Translations under genes and position numbers: made by a program
Notes under the pieces: model-generated
Seen by the model: only the letters and a program-made list of their open reading frames with translations
What the model was told of the DNA's origin: nothing
Database searches by the model: none
Assembly: GCA_002394665.1 (NCBI GenBank)
Contig: DGUL01000001.1
Coordinates: 1 to 53,238 of the forward strand
Origin: Rickettsiales bacterium UBA4311
GTDB lineage: Bacteria > Pseudomonadota > Alphaproteobacteria > Rickettsiales > Deianiraeaceae
Length of the DNA stretch: 53,238 bases
Direction of reading: 5' to 3'
Part shown: piece by piece, positions 26,389 through 35,383 of the stretch
Numbering within the stretch: position 1 is the stretch's first letter
Layout: every line of letters begins with the position of its first letter

Positions 26389-28887
26389 TCAACTTTCAAG
26401 AAGCCTTTTGATATTCTGTATTGCCTCAATTTCTTTTTGAACTTTTCTTTTTGTTTCGGCATCATCGTTGACATTAAAGTTGCCAAAATACGCTGGTACC
26501 CATCTATCACAACTATCTGTTTGTAATGCTTCTTTAATTTGAAATATTTGCCCCTCAGTTTCACCCTTATCAGACAATATCCCTGACATCAACGGAAATG
26601 GAGTTAAATTAAAACTACAAGAATAAAGCCCATTGGCATTTTTCATAAAAATATTGTATCCTTCATAATTAAACAACGTTTTTATCGTCATATATTCAAG
26701 TTTTTCAAGCCTAAAAACCCGACCATAGTTAGCATCGGCATAACGATTTGAAAAATGCATTTGCATACCGCAAGAAATGACGAGTTGAGAAAAATCAACA
26801 ATCGTCGTGCTTTCTTTTTCTATATCGGCAGTTTTAAAGATGCAATAAATATTATTTTTCTCCATTGCTTCAATCATTTTGCTTAGCCTTGTTTTAAAGA
26901 AACCGTTTCCAAATGCCAAAAATGGCTCTTCAAGAATAACGATTGTCGGCTTGCTCTTTTTTAAACTTCTTTGAATTATGTTTGTAAAAATATGGTTTAT
27001 AATTGTGACTAAAATTAAACCATTGTTCGCAATTGTTTCGTCTATGTGGAAAGCTACAAGATTGCTTTTATTAAACAGATCCTCTCGGTTATCAAACAAA
27101 TGATAGTACTTTCCTATTGAATGCCATAATTGCAAATCTTGATCGAAAGATTTATTTTTTAATATCTGTCGAATATCGTGCAATGCAATACTACTATTTG
27201 TTTTTGCCAATTCCTTAATTTCTTCAACAAGAGTTCTTAATTCATTGCTAATTTCGGGCGTAATAATAACATTGTTTGCACCTAAAAGAAGGGAGAAAAA
27301 GTCATATAAGTAGCCATCAATTTCTTCTTTTTCTTTGAATAAACTTATATTACTTAAAGCATTAAAAAAAGCCGTGTGTTTTTGTTTTGTCGCGGAAATT
27401 CTAAACCATTCTCCACCGATCGCTTCAATAAAAGCACGAGAACGACAATTAAATTCTATAATATAACAATCGGCGTCAAATTCTCTCATTATTGAACTCG
27501 CTAAAAAGTTTGCAAGTGTAGTTTTTCCGCCATTTTGAAGCCCGCCAATCATTACATTTGGGTGATCTCTGTCAAGACCCACTTGAACAGGATTTCCTTT
27601 TAAAGTTCCAATATTAAATAATGTTGTGTTATTTAAGAAAACGCTCGAGTCTGCTTCTTGCGGAAGATACGAATAACAAAAACAACCAACCTCACGAGCA
27701 TCATGAATAGTTAGCCTATGTGTAGCAGAAAAGTTCGCCGGCATCATAGCATAATAATTTCTTTCCAAACTTATATCCTCACGTGCCATAACAATGCCGT
27801 GTTTGGAGAACATATTTATTGCATCATTTACAAAAACTTGCAATTCTTCTATACTTCTTGAAAGCAAAAACACAGACAACGACGATTGACAATATTTTAC
27901 ATCCTTACCACCGCGTAAAAAGCCAAGTCCGACATTATCTTGAAAATCATCGTCTCTATTACTCAAAAAAGCCTTTTGTTCTTTAAAATGATTGTTTGCA
28001 ACCCTTTGGTCAACATAGCTTACATATTCTGTAATAATCATTTCCGCACGTGTATTGTTGACGATATCAGAAACGTTTGACATATTTATTCTTGGCACTT
28101 CTTTTAGCGAGAAGGACATACAAAAATTCATTCTTTTAGTTTTCTGATTGCGAGCCATCATTATTCCATTATCAAAAAAGTATTCACTATCATTCACAAC
28201 TTTTGAAATATCAACGGGACTTACAGGAATTTTTTTGTCTTCAAAATTGACAACAAAATATAAAAATTCAGCAATTTCGCTATATTCTGCATCCTCTCCT
28301 TCTTTTCTTACTGCCAAAACTTTTGGACTATAAATTGCTAAACAGCTAACGATATGATTTGTAATATTCTCTACCTCTTGTATATTTTTCTCCAAAAGTG
28401 CATTATGTTTTTTTCCCAATAAAGTAGCAGATAAATAATCTTTTATGTATTTCAATTTGAAGTTTCTGCCTTGCCTTATGATAGTGATATAAACCTTTGT
28501 GGAATAATTATTCAAACTTTCTTCCAGTTTTTGACTTACATCATAATGTCTTCTTAAAAACTCTCCTTTTATTTCCTTATGCTCCTTCTCGCCACGTATT
28601 TTCTGCTTTTTTATCGTCTGTATCCAAAATGCCGTTTTAAAATCGTTTGTGCTTTCCGCTATTGCTTCCCTGATTTTGTCTCGTAAGCCACCTTCTTGAT
28701 TTAGTTTAAAATCTTCAAGCGATATTTCTATAACTTGAAAAACCTCGCCATTTTTTGTAAGCATTACATCCTCTGCGACAAGACAAGCGTAAGGTATGAC
28801 ATTTTCGTCCAATCTACGGAGCTTTAACCCTCTATTAAAGGCAGACTTATTGCTTGCTGATTTTTCTTTTTTTTTAAAAAAGCCCAC
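26389..28887 (-). CDS. virB4: Type IV secretion ATPase VirB4
   Basis: VirB4 energises assembly and substrate transfer of type IV secretion systems at the inner membrane. The 832-residue product has the CagE/TrbE/VirB4 N-terminal half (including RRHYDVSQKL and LSRSIEELQVFV) and a C-terminal ATPase domain. Walker A is GGLQNGGKTT, with Lys455. The Walker B region near residue 650 reads IVILEEPF, where family members usually have DE, so the first acid is Glu. No other vir gene is in the window, as in Rickettsiales where the system is scattered and virB4 is duplicated. Which copy this is, and whether it is active, cannot be told here. Confidence 0.9.
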   Translation of the reverse strand: MGFFKKKEKSASNKSAFNRGLKLRRLDENVIPYACLVAEDVMLTKNGEVFQVIEISLEDFKLNQEGGLRDKIREAIAESTNDFKTAFWIQTIKKQKIRGEKEHKEIKGEFLRRHYDVSQKLEESLNNYSTKVYITIIRQGRNFKLKYIKDYLSATLLGKKHNALLEKNIQEVENITNHIVSCLAIYSPKVLAVRKEGEDAEYSEIAEFLYFVVNFEDKKIPVSPVDISKVVNDSEYFFDNGIMMARNQKTKRMNFCMSFSLKEVPRINMSNVSDIVNNTRAEMIITEYVSYVDQRVANNHFKEQKAFLSNRDDDFQDNVGLGFLRGGKDVKYCQSSLSVFLLSRSIEELQVFVNDAINMFSKHGIVMAREDISLERNYYAMMPANFSATHRLTIHDAREVGCFCYSYLPQEADSSVFLNNTTLFNIGTLKGNPVQVGLDRDHPNVMIGGLQNGGKTTLANFLASSIMREFDADCYIIEFNCRSRAFIEAIGGEWFRISATKQKHTAFFNALSNISLFKEKEEIDGYLYDFFSLLLGANNVIITPEISNELRTLVEEIKELAKTNSSIALHDIRQILKNKSFDQDLQLWHSIGKYYHLFDNREDLFNKSNLVAFHIDETIANNGLILVTIINHIFTNIIQRSLKKSKPTIVILEEPFLAFGNGFFKTRLSKMIEAMEKNNIYCIFKTADIEKESTTIVDFSQLVISCGMQMHFSNRYADANYGRVFRLEKLEYMTIKTLFNYEGYNIFMKNANGLYSCSFNLTPFPLMSGILSDKGETEGQIFQIKEALQTDSCDRWVPAYFGNFNVNDDAETKRKVQKEIEAIQNIKRLLES

Positions 28888-28993
28888 GAAAACAACTTAC
28901 AAACACATAAGAAAGCTTATTTTTTTAAAATCAAATCATATCAAGTAATCTTGACTTGTAAAAAAATAAATCAATTTACGCGATAGCAACCTT

Positions 28994-29224
28994 TTGACTA
29001 AAAAAGTTTTACCCTACAATCTTGAATATTCAATCTCCAATAATGAAGAGCCTACCAATTCTTTGAGCTCAGTGGTTGAAATTGTAGCACAGGCAAAACC
29101 AGATGAAATAGTTGAAAACAATGACCTTATTTTTTCTATGTATGAAAAAGATTTGCGAGATAAAATCTCTAAAAAAAGCAGTTCGTCATTAAAAAATACA
29201 AAAAAACACAAAACTATAAATTGA
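28994..29224 (+). CDS. Small hypothetical protein
   Basis: The 76-residue frame starts with TTG and ends in a TTGA overlap with the next gene, which supports it being translated. The product is unlike anything I recognise: a short N-terminal part, an acidic helix-like middle (SVVEIVAQAKPDEIVENND), and a Lys/Ser-rich tail. No signal peptide or membrane helix is seen. The weak start leaves real doubt. Confidence 0.35.
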   Translation: MTKKVLPYNLEYSISNNEEPTNSLSSVVEIVAQAKPDEIVENNDLIFSMYEKDLRDKISKKSSSSLKNTKKHKTIN

Positions 29225-30144
29225 TTATTAAAATAATCATCTATCAATATGCCGTGCAATTTGATAATCATTTGTTTGATAACATTTTTAAGTCTGTCGT
29301 TGCATATGTTTCTCGCGACTTTTCAAATATCCAAACACAAACAGAAGGCGATAAGAAAGCAAACTTTTGCATTTTCACATATCAAACAATCTTTGATTTA
29401 ATTGAGGATTATTTGACTAATAAAGTTAAATATTCTGGCGAGATTTTTTTGGAAAAAAATGCTGTTCTTCAAAACCTAAAAATTGATCGTCGTGAAATAA
29501 TTGAAAAAAATAAAAATTATAAAAAAGGTAAATTGATTTTAACGGAACAAGGTGGGCTAAAATACAATATAAATTATAAAAAGACCGATGAACAAATTGC
29601 CAAAAAGGCGGGCTTCAGCAAAGCGAACAATGATGAAAAAAAAACAAAAATCACAATTTTTCCACTTGACGGAACGACATCTTTTTTTAACGGAATTGCT
29701 GATTTTTCCATCGCCGTCGCTTTTGAAGAGTTGGAAAGCGACAATTACGCTGTAAAAAATATGCTAATCTATAATCCATTTGGCAACAATATTTATTCAT
29801 TTTCCTCAAATGGAGCTTTTTTGAATAACACAAAGATAGCGGACAATTCAGAAATTAGCAACGATATTAAAGTTTTTTATGTCAATAGCGGGGTAAATCC
29901 TTGCCGTTTTGATATCACAAAAGTAGCGAGCAAAACAAGCTTTTTTGCAACATCAACAAGTATATTTTTAACAATCTGCAACCTCGTATCAAACCAAAAT
30001 GCGATTATAATATATTCAAATGACAATGATGAAAAAGAGAAATATGTTGAATTTTTAATAAAATCTTTCTTTTTGTCTTCCAGAAAAATTGGCAACCATT
30101 TAATCATCGGCAAGGAGGAAGCTTTAAAAAAAGTTGTGAAGTGA
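29221..30144 (+). CDS. Degenerate inositol-monophosphatase-fold protein
   Basis: The 307-residue product carries the second motif of the inositol monophosphatase/SuhB/CysQ superfamily: FPLDGTTSFFNGIADFSIAVAF, where active enzymes have DPLDGT. The first metal-binding Asp is therefore Phe. The upstream GEE motif is not seen, and the C-terminal WDxAAG metal motif is missing although the region is present. It is probably catalytically dead or repurposed. The TTG start overlaps the small upstream gene by 4 bases. It is convergent with nth. Confidence 0.6.
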   Translation: MIIKIIIYQYAVQFDNHLFDNIFKSVVAYVSRDFSNIQTQTEGDKKANFCIFTYQTIFDLIEDYLTNKVKYSGEIFLEKNAVLQNLKIDRREIIEKNKNYKKGKLILTEQGGLKYNINYKKTDEQIAKKAGFSKANNDEKKTKITIFPLDGTTSFFNGIADFSIAVAFEELESDNYAVKNMLIYNPFGNNIYSFSSNGAFLNNTKIADNSEISNDIKVFYVNSGVNPCRFDITKVASKTSFFATSTSIFLTICNLVSNQNAIIIYSNDNDEKEKYVEFLIKSFFLSSRKIGNHLIIGKEEALKKVVK

Positions 30145-30160
30145 AATAAAAAATATCTCG

Positions 30161-30826
30161 TCAATCGTCAATTTTGTTTGTTTTAGCAAATTTACATAAA
30201 TGTCGCAATTTGCATGCTTTGCATTTTGGTTTTATTGCTTTGCAATATTCTCTTCCAAAGGGAATTAAAAGGTTGTTTATTTCTCTATGTAAATCTTGTG
30301 GAACGTTTTTTGTAAGTTGTTTTTCAGTTTTTAAAACATTGTCAGCTTTTACAATTCCAAGACGATTTGCAACACGAAAGCAATGTGTATCAACCGCTAT
30401 TCTATTCTGTTTAAATGCTAAACTCAAAACTAAATTTGCAGTTTTTCTTCCAACACCTGATAAATTCACCAAATCATCAAAATTCTGCGGAACTTCTCCG
30501 CCGTGTTTTTCAATAAGTTGTTCGCTCATTTTGACAACATTTTTACTTTTTACATTGTGATAATTTATTGTTTTTATAATCTCGTTTATCTCGTCTGCTC
30601 CGAGTTTTACAGCATCTTGCGGAGTTTTAATTTTTGCAAAAAGCAAGCTCGTTATTTTATTAACACTTTTGTCCGTCGCCTGTGCCGACAACATTACCGC
30701 AACCAGAAGTTGATAAACATTTGAATACCAAAGCTCTGTGTCAATATCCGTGCCGTAAAGCCCACGTAAAAAACCAAAAATTTCAATAATCTCTTGTTGT
30801 GATAAAAGCCCACTTTCGCCTTTCAC
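30161..30826 (-). CDS. nth: Endonuclease III
   Basis: Nth is the base-excision repair glycosylase and AP lyase for oxidised pyrimidines. The 221-residue product has the helix-hairpin-helix LSGVGRKTANLVL with its catalytic Lys, the VDTHCFRVANR block with the catalytic Asp, and the C-terminal [4Fe-4S] cysteines in CKAIKPKCKACKLRHLC (C-x6-C-x2-C-x5-C). Length is normal. It sits 13 bases after the skp-like gene, at the end of a five-gene minus-strand run. Confidence 0.97.
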   Translation of the reverse strand: MKGESGLLSQQEIIEIFGFLRGLYGTDIDTELWYSNVYQLLVAVMLSAQATDKSVNKITSLLFAKIKTPQDAVKLGADEINEIIKTINYHNVKSKNVVKMSEQLIEKHGGEVPQNFDDLVNLSGVGRKTANLVLSLAFKQNRIAVDTHCFRVANRLGIVKADNVLKTEKQLTKNVPQDLHREINNLLIPFGREYCKAIKPKCKACKLRHLCKFAKTNKIDD

Positions 30827-30839
30827 GATTATTTAATAA

Positions 30840-31448
30840 TTACTTCTTCAATCTCTTCTTTTGGCTTTCAATTAGTTCATCAACGTGTTCTTTTGCCTCT
30901 TTGTAAAATTTATCATAACTAACACTCTTTGAAATACCATTCAGTTTATCAATAACTTTTGAAGTCAAATCATCAAACTTACTTGTATTAACATACAAAG
31001 CCAAATTTGAAGGGACAATCATATCATATTTATCAGCAACTTTATTCACCGCTTTTTTTAAATTATCTTGAATTTCCTGCATTGCTCTCATACGGGTTAA
31101 ATCAAAAACCTGCATATAAACCTTTTCATCCATTTGCAACTTCTGGAAATCGCCTTCAAGTTTTTTTGCTTTCTTTTGTAATTCTTCACCTGACAAAACC
31201 GCCCTTTTGCCTTCTAAAGCTTTAAATTCACTTTCAATTTTGTTTTTTCTTTTTACCAAATCGTTGCCAAGTTCCTCCTCTTTTGCCTTCATTTTTTTCT
31301 GTAAATCCTTTGCCATCAATGCTTCATTTTCAATTTTTTGCATATCCACAAGTCCGATTTTTAAACCACTTTCATCAGCAAAAACATTCAAAGGCAAAGC
31401 AAAAACAAAAGCAAAAACCACAAGCTTAAAAGTATTTTTAAACTTCAT
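30840..31448 (-). CDS. skp: Skp/OmpH-family periplasmic chaperone
   Basis: Skp holds unfolded outer-membrane proteins in the periplasm. The product (about 202 residues from ATG 31448; an upstream ATG exists at 31460) has a clear signal peptide ending NVFADE. The OmpH core follows: KIGLVDMQKI, a long coiled-coil hairpin rich in Lys/Glu/Leu (residues 45-135), then KYDMIVPSNLALYV, which corresponds to the end of the family. About 50 extra residues follow. It fits with the outer-membrane barrel gene at 5241 and with LPS export genes in the window. Confidence 0.85.
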   Translation of the reverse strand: MKFKNTFKLVVFAFVFALPLNVFADESGLKIGLVDMQKIENEALMAKDLQKKMKAKEEELGNDLVKRKNKIESEFKALEGKRAVLSGEELQKKAKKLEGDFQKLQMDEKVYMQVFDLTRMRAMQEIQDNLKKAVNKVADKYDMIVPSNLALYVNTSKFDDLTSKVIDKLNGISKSVSYDKFYKEAKEHVDELIESQKKRLKK

Positions 31449-31486
31449 AAACATCAACACATTTCAATTACGGCTTTTTATTATTG

Positions 31487-32833
31487 TCAATTTTTTTGAT
31501 TTTTTACTCTTGCAACCACTTTTTCACAAATATTCCAAACAATGGTATTGGCAATTATCGCCACAACGATACCAAAAGATAGAACACAAAAAATTGTGAA
31601 CAGCATCATAAAAATATCAAAATGCTGTTTTGTTTTAAATATCGCAATAACCTTTTTAAAAGACATCATATCAATAGAGACCACTATTAAAATTCCAGCG
31701 ATTGCAGGCATACCTATGCCACTAATCAAACAACCAAAAATTGCAGTTAAAATGATAAGAAAAACCCCGTGGAACACTCCCGCGATAGGACTTTTTGCAC
31801 CAGATTTTACATTAACGATTGTTCTCGCTGTCGTACCTGCTATTGGCAAACATCCGAAAATGGCAGAAACACAATTTGCTATTCCAAGAGCAAATAATTC
31901 TGTATTAGGTCTGTGATAACCGCCATTCATTTTGTCGGCAATTGTTGCCGCAAGTAAAGCCTCAATGCCAGCCAATATAGCAATCGTTAACGATGCACCA
32001 ATATAGGGCAAAAAATGCAAAGGATGCTCAATTTCTTCAAGAACATTTTGTTGAATTTTTGGAAAAGAAAGGTTCATTTCACCAAATCTTGAAAAGATTG
32101 TTTCAACGTGAAAACCAAAAGCTTTAGCTATTACGCAACTTATAATTATAGCAATAAGAAAAGCCGGCAAGCTGTCTTTAACGTATCTGATGGCTAAAAC
32201 ACAAATAATTGTAATTACCCCAAGAACAAAACTATCGAGATTTGATTGATTGAAGTGGTTTATAAAATTCGCAATTCTTGCAATAAAACATACTCCTCCG
32301 TGCGTCGTGATGCCAAAAAAATCTACGAGTTGACCTGAAAAAATATCAATTCCAAGCCCAACACCAAAACCAATTACAATACAATGAGGTATTTTTTTAA
32401 TCGCTCTTCCCAATTTTAAAGTTCCAAAAATCATTAAAAAAATACCAGCCAAAAATGTTGAAATCAAAAGCCCGTTATAACTAAAATGTTCTATTGTTGA
32501 AAAAATAACTCCTATAAATGCCCCAGCTGGGCCACTAATATTGTATTTACTTCCGCCGAAAAAAGAGACAATAAGTCCGCCAATTATTGCTGTTAGAATT
32601 CCAATCATTGGTGTGGATCCGGAGGCGATTGAAAAGGCAATTGATAAAGGAATGGCAACAATCGCAACGGTTAAACCGGAAAACAGATCTTTTCTAAAAA
32701 AAGGAAAAGTATATCCCTCCCTTATAGTATCAATTATCCTCGGATGGAACAGAAAAAAACTCTCCTTTGACGAGCTTCGGTTTTTATTTGCAATAAAGTT
32801 TATTAAAAATTGCCAAACTTTTTCAAATTTCAA
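31487..32833 (-). CDS. SulP family anion transporter without STAS domain
   Basis: SulP proteins move sulfate, bicarbonate or dicarboxylates across the inner membrane. The 448-residue product shows the family start DLFSGLTVAIVAIPLSIAFSIASG, then NISGPAGAFIGVIF, and GGYHRPNTELFALGIANCVSAIFGCLPIAGTTART-type core motifs, in about 10-12 membrane helices. It ends soon after the last helix, so the cytoplasmic STAS domain of most SulP proteins is absent. The anion cannot be told from sequence. It lies between mtaB and skp on the minus strand. Confidence 0.88.
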   Translation of the reverse strand: MKFEKVWQFLINFIANKNRSSSKESFFLFHPRIIDTIREGYTFPFFRKDLFSGLTVAIVAIPLSIAFSIASGSTPMIGILTAIIGGLIVSFFGGSKYNISGPAGAFIGVIFSTIEHFSYNGLLISTFLAGIFLMIFGTLKLGRAIKKIPHCIVIGFGVGLGIDIFSGQLVDFFGITTHGGVCFIARIANFINHFNQSNLDSFVLGVITIICVLAIRYVKDSLPAFLIAIIISCVIAKAFGFHVETIFSRFGEMNLSFPKIQQNVLEEIEHPLHFLPYIGASLTIAILAGIEALLAATIADKMNGGYHRPNTELFALGIANCVSAIFGCLPIAGTTARTIVNVKSGAKSPIAGVFHGVFLIILTAIFGCLISGIGMPAIAGILIVVSIDMMSFKKVIAIFKTKQHFDIFMMLFTIFCVLSFGIVVAIIANTIVWNICEKVVARVKNQKN

Positions 32834-32859
32834 ACCAATGGTTTAAAAAGCTTACAAAT

Positions 32860-34173
32860 TTAGGAAATAAAAAGTTTATCATCTTGAAAACAAACTTTTT
32901 CACTCACAACCTCCCCAGCCTTATATTTTTTCTTGTTCTCACTTTTAATATGAACTTGTAAAAAATTCTCGCATCTACCTATGCCATTTTTTTCAATTAA
33001 AATATTTTGTAATGTTCCATCAATTTTTGCATAAGCTTTTCGCAGGTTTTCTTCGCCTAATTCTATCAATTTTTTAACTCTTTCTTTTTTTACTTTTTTC
33101 TCAACATTATCATCCATTAAATAAGCAAGCGTTCGCTCTCTTCGGGAATATGGAAAAGCGTGAATAAAAGTAATTGGTGCATTTTTAACAATATTTACAG
33201 ATTGCTGAAATTCTTCTTCTGTTTCACCTGGAAAGCCCGTTATTATATCCGCGCCAAAACAAGCATAGGGGCGATATTTCAAAACTTTTTCGCAGAATTC
33301 AATTACATCTTTATATGTATGTCGCCGTCTCATTCTTTTTAAAACACTATCACTTCCAGATTGCAAACTTATATGAAAATAAGGCATAAACCTTGGCTCG
33401 TTTTTGATTAAATCCATTATATCCTCATCAATCTCCGCAACATCAACAGACGACAAACGTAACCTTTTAAGGTCGGTTTTTTGCAAAATTGCTTTGCATA
33501 ATTTCCCAAGAGTATCAATTTCAATTTCTCCTCTTACTTCCTTGCCATAATCGGTGATGTCAATACCGGTCAAAACAACCTCTTTATAGTTATGTTTTAC
33601 AAAACTATCAACTTGTTTAATGATTGTTTCCGCTGGAAAAGTCTTGAATTTTCCCCTTGTAAAGGGAACGATACAAAAAGCACAAAAATGATTACAACCA
33701 GTTTGAATAGGGACGAAAGCTCTCGTTTTATCGTCAAAATTGTCAATTACAGGAAAAACACCAGAAAAATTATTCTCCGGAATATTATCTTTATTTTTCG
33801 TCAAAATAGCTTGCTGGACTTCCTCTTTTGTTTTTTTTTTGTTGTAAAACTGATTGATTAAATTATAAGTTGCCTTTTCAAGCTTAAACTCATTTCCAAT
33901 TACAAAATCAACTTCATCCATCTGCAAAAAAGTTGAAGTATGTACCTGCGAAGAGCAACCTGTAATAATCAAATGCAACTCTGGGTTTTCTCGTTTTAAT
34001 TTCCTGACTTGTTGTCTAACTTGCCTTTCACTCTCTGCTGTTATGGCACAACTATTTATAACTATAAAGTCTAACATTTTTAACTCTTGCAGAATTCTAC
34101 GGATTACATTGCTTTCAAAAGCATTCATCCTGCAACCAAAGGTATAAATAATTGGAAGCTCTTTTTTTTTCAC
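32860..34173 (-). CDS. mtaB: tRNA t6A37 methylthiotransferase MtaB
   Basis: MtaB adds a methylthio group to t6A37 in ANN-reading tRNAs. The 437-residue radical-SAM enzyme has an N-terminal UPF0004 domain with GCRMNAFES, INSCAIT and GCSSQ cysteines. The radical-SAM cluster motif is CNHFCAFC, and a C-terminal TRAM-like segment ends in SEKVCFQDDKLF. The GCRMN form of the first motif favours MtaB over MiaB. It starts 11 bases after cysS. Confidence 0.92.
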   Translation of the reverse strand: MKKKELPIIYTFGCRMNAFESNVIRRILQELKMLDFIVINSCAITAESERQVRQQVRKLKRENPELHLIITGCSSQVHTSTFLQMDEVDFVIGNEFKLEKATYNLINQFYNKKKTKEEVQQAILTKNKDNIPENNFSGVFPVIDNFDDKTRAFVPIQTGCNHFCAFCIVPFTRGKFKTFPAETIIKQVDSFVKHNYKEVVLTGIDITDYGKEVRGEIEIDTLGKLCKAILQKTDLKRLRLSSVDVAEIDEDIMDLIKNEPRFMPYFHISLQSGSDSVLKRMRRRHTYKDVIEFCEKVLKYRPYACFGADIITGFPGETEEEFQQSVNIVKNAPITFIHAFPYSRRERTLAYLMDDNVEKKVKKERVKKLIELGEENLRKAYAKIDGTLQNILIEKNGIGRCENFLQVHIKSENKKKYKAGEVVSEKVCFQDDKLFIS

Positions 34174-34184
34174 AAAAAAAAAAT

Positions 34185-35324
34185 TTAAAGTTTCACACCA
34201 ATAAATTCAAGCATCTTTTTTACAAGCTCGTATTTACCTTCTGAATAAAGTTTATTTATTTGTCCAATATATGCCGTTGTATTCATATCGCTCATTAAAG
34301 CAGACAAATGCATTTCGTTCAATTCAATTTTGCCGTATTCTTCTTCATTTATTGGCATTTTTGAAAATTTCAAATACATCTTTTCGCTATCTTGTAATAG
34401 CTTGGCACTAAAATTCAATGGTTTGCGATAATGTGTTGATAATAAAGCTATTCTTAAAGCTCCACCACTTACTCCATCGTTTTTGATATCACTTATTGTT
34501 ATAAAATTACCAAGCGACTTTGACATTTTCTGCCCTTCCATCATTAAAAAGCCATTATGCACCCAGTACTTAGCAAATTCGCAATCTTTATCTGCACATT
34601 TTGATTGAGCAATTTCATTTTCGTGATGAGGAAATTTTAAGTCCACACCGCCTCCGTGAATGTCGAAAGCTTTTCCAAGATATTTATTTATAATTGCAGA
34701 GCATTCTATATGCCAGCCTGGACGTCCTTTTCCCCAAGGACTATTCCAAGAAATCCCTTCTTCTGTTTTTTTCCACAACAAAAAATCATCTTGATTTTCT
34801 TTGTAATCTTTTACGCCAATTCTTGCATTTTGCTTATTGGTTTCAATTTTCCTGTGCGAAAGTTTGCCGTAATCTTTGAAGCTTTCTACGGAAAACATAA
34901 CATTGCCTTCCTTCACATATGCGTGTCCGTTGTTAATAATTCTTTGTATCATTGTAATAATTTCGGGAATTTCTTGCGTTACTCTTGGTTCAAAATCTGG
35001 TGTTAAACAATTTAAATATTCGCAATCTCTGTGAAAGCTGTCAATAATAGCATTCGCAAGGGAAAGCTCGTCTTTTCCTTCTTCTTGTGCTTTTTTAATT
35101 ATCTTATCATCAACATCTGTGATATTTCTAACATATGTGACACAATCTCTGCCAAAGAGAAAACACAAAATACGATATAATACATCAAAAATCACGATAT
35201 TTCTGCCATTTCCAAGGTGTATTTTATCATAAACAGTCGGTCCGCAAACATACATTTTTACATCTTCCTCATCAATTGGCTCAAATGCAATCTTGCCATC
35301 AAGTGTGTTGTAAATACCAAGCAT
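34185..35324 (-). CDS. cysS: Cysteinyl-tRNA synthetase, C-terminally short
   Basis: The product charges tRNA-Cys. Class I signatures are present: MYVCGPTVYDKIHLGNGR (HIGH-like HLGN), the zinc ligands Cys27, WHIECS, and HHENE, and KMSKSLGN. The family is usually about 450-480 residues; this one is 379. The missing part is the C-terminal anticodon-reading domain, since the sequence ends soon after the helical DALR-like region (INKLYSEGKYELVKKML). The stop is clean and the next gene follows in 11 bases, so this looks like natural trimming rather than a frameshift. Confidence 0.93.
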   Translation of the reverse strand: MLGIYNTLDGKIAFEPIDEEDVKMYVCGPTVYDKIHLGNGRNIVIFDVLYRILCFLFGRDCVTYVRNITDVDDKIIKKAQEEGKDELSLANAIIDSFHRDCEYLNCLTPDFEPRVTQEIPEIITMIQRIINNGHAYVKEGNVMFSVESFKDYGKLSHRKIETNKQNARIGVKDYKENQDDFLLWKKTEEGISWNSPWGKGRPGWHIECSAIINKYLGKAFDIHGGGVDLKFPHHENEIAQSKCADKDCEFAKYWVHNGFLMMEGQKMSKSLGNFITISDIKNDGVSGGALRIALLSTHYRKPLNFSAKLLQDSEKMYLKFSKMPINEEEYGKIELNEMHLSALMSDMNTTAYIGQINKLYSEGKYELVKKMLEFIGVKL

Positions 35325-35383
35325 AGCCCAATCGTTATCCTTGTTGTCTTTTTATTTGCAATAAAAATATAAAACTCAAAAAA

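Noticed and set aside
26309..26392. N-terminal hydrophobic extension of the manC-like gene
   Set aside because: The conserved nucleotide-binding block starts right after GTG 26308. The extension overlaps the end of virB4 and is not family-like.
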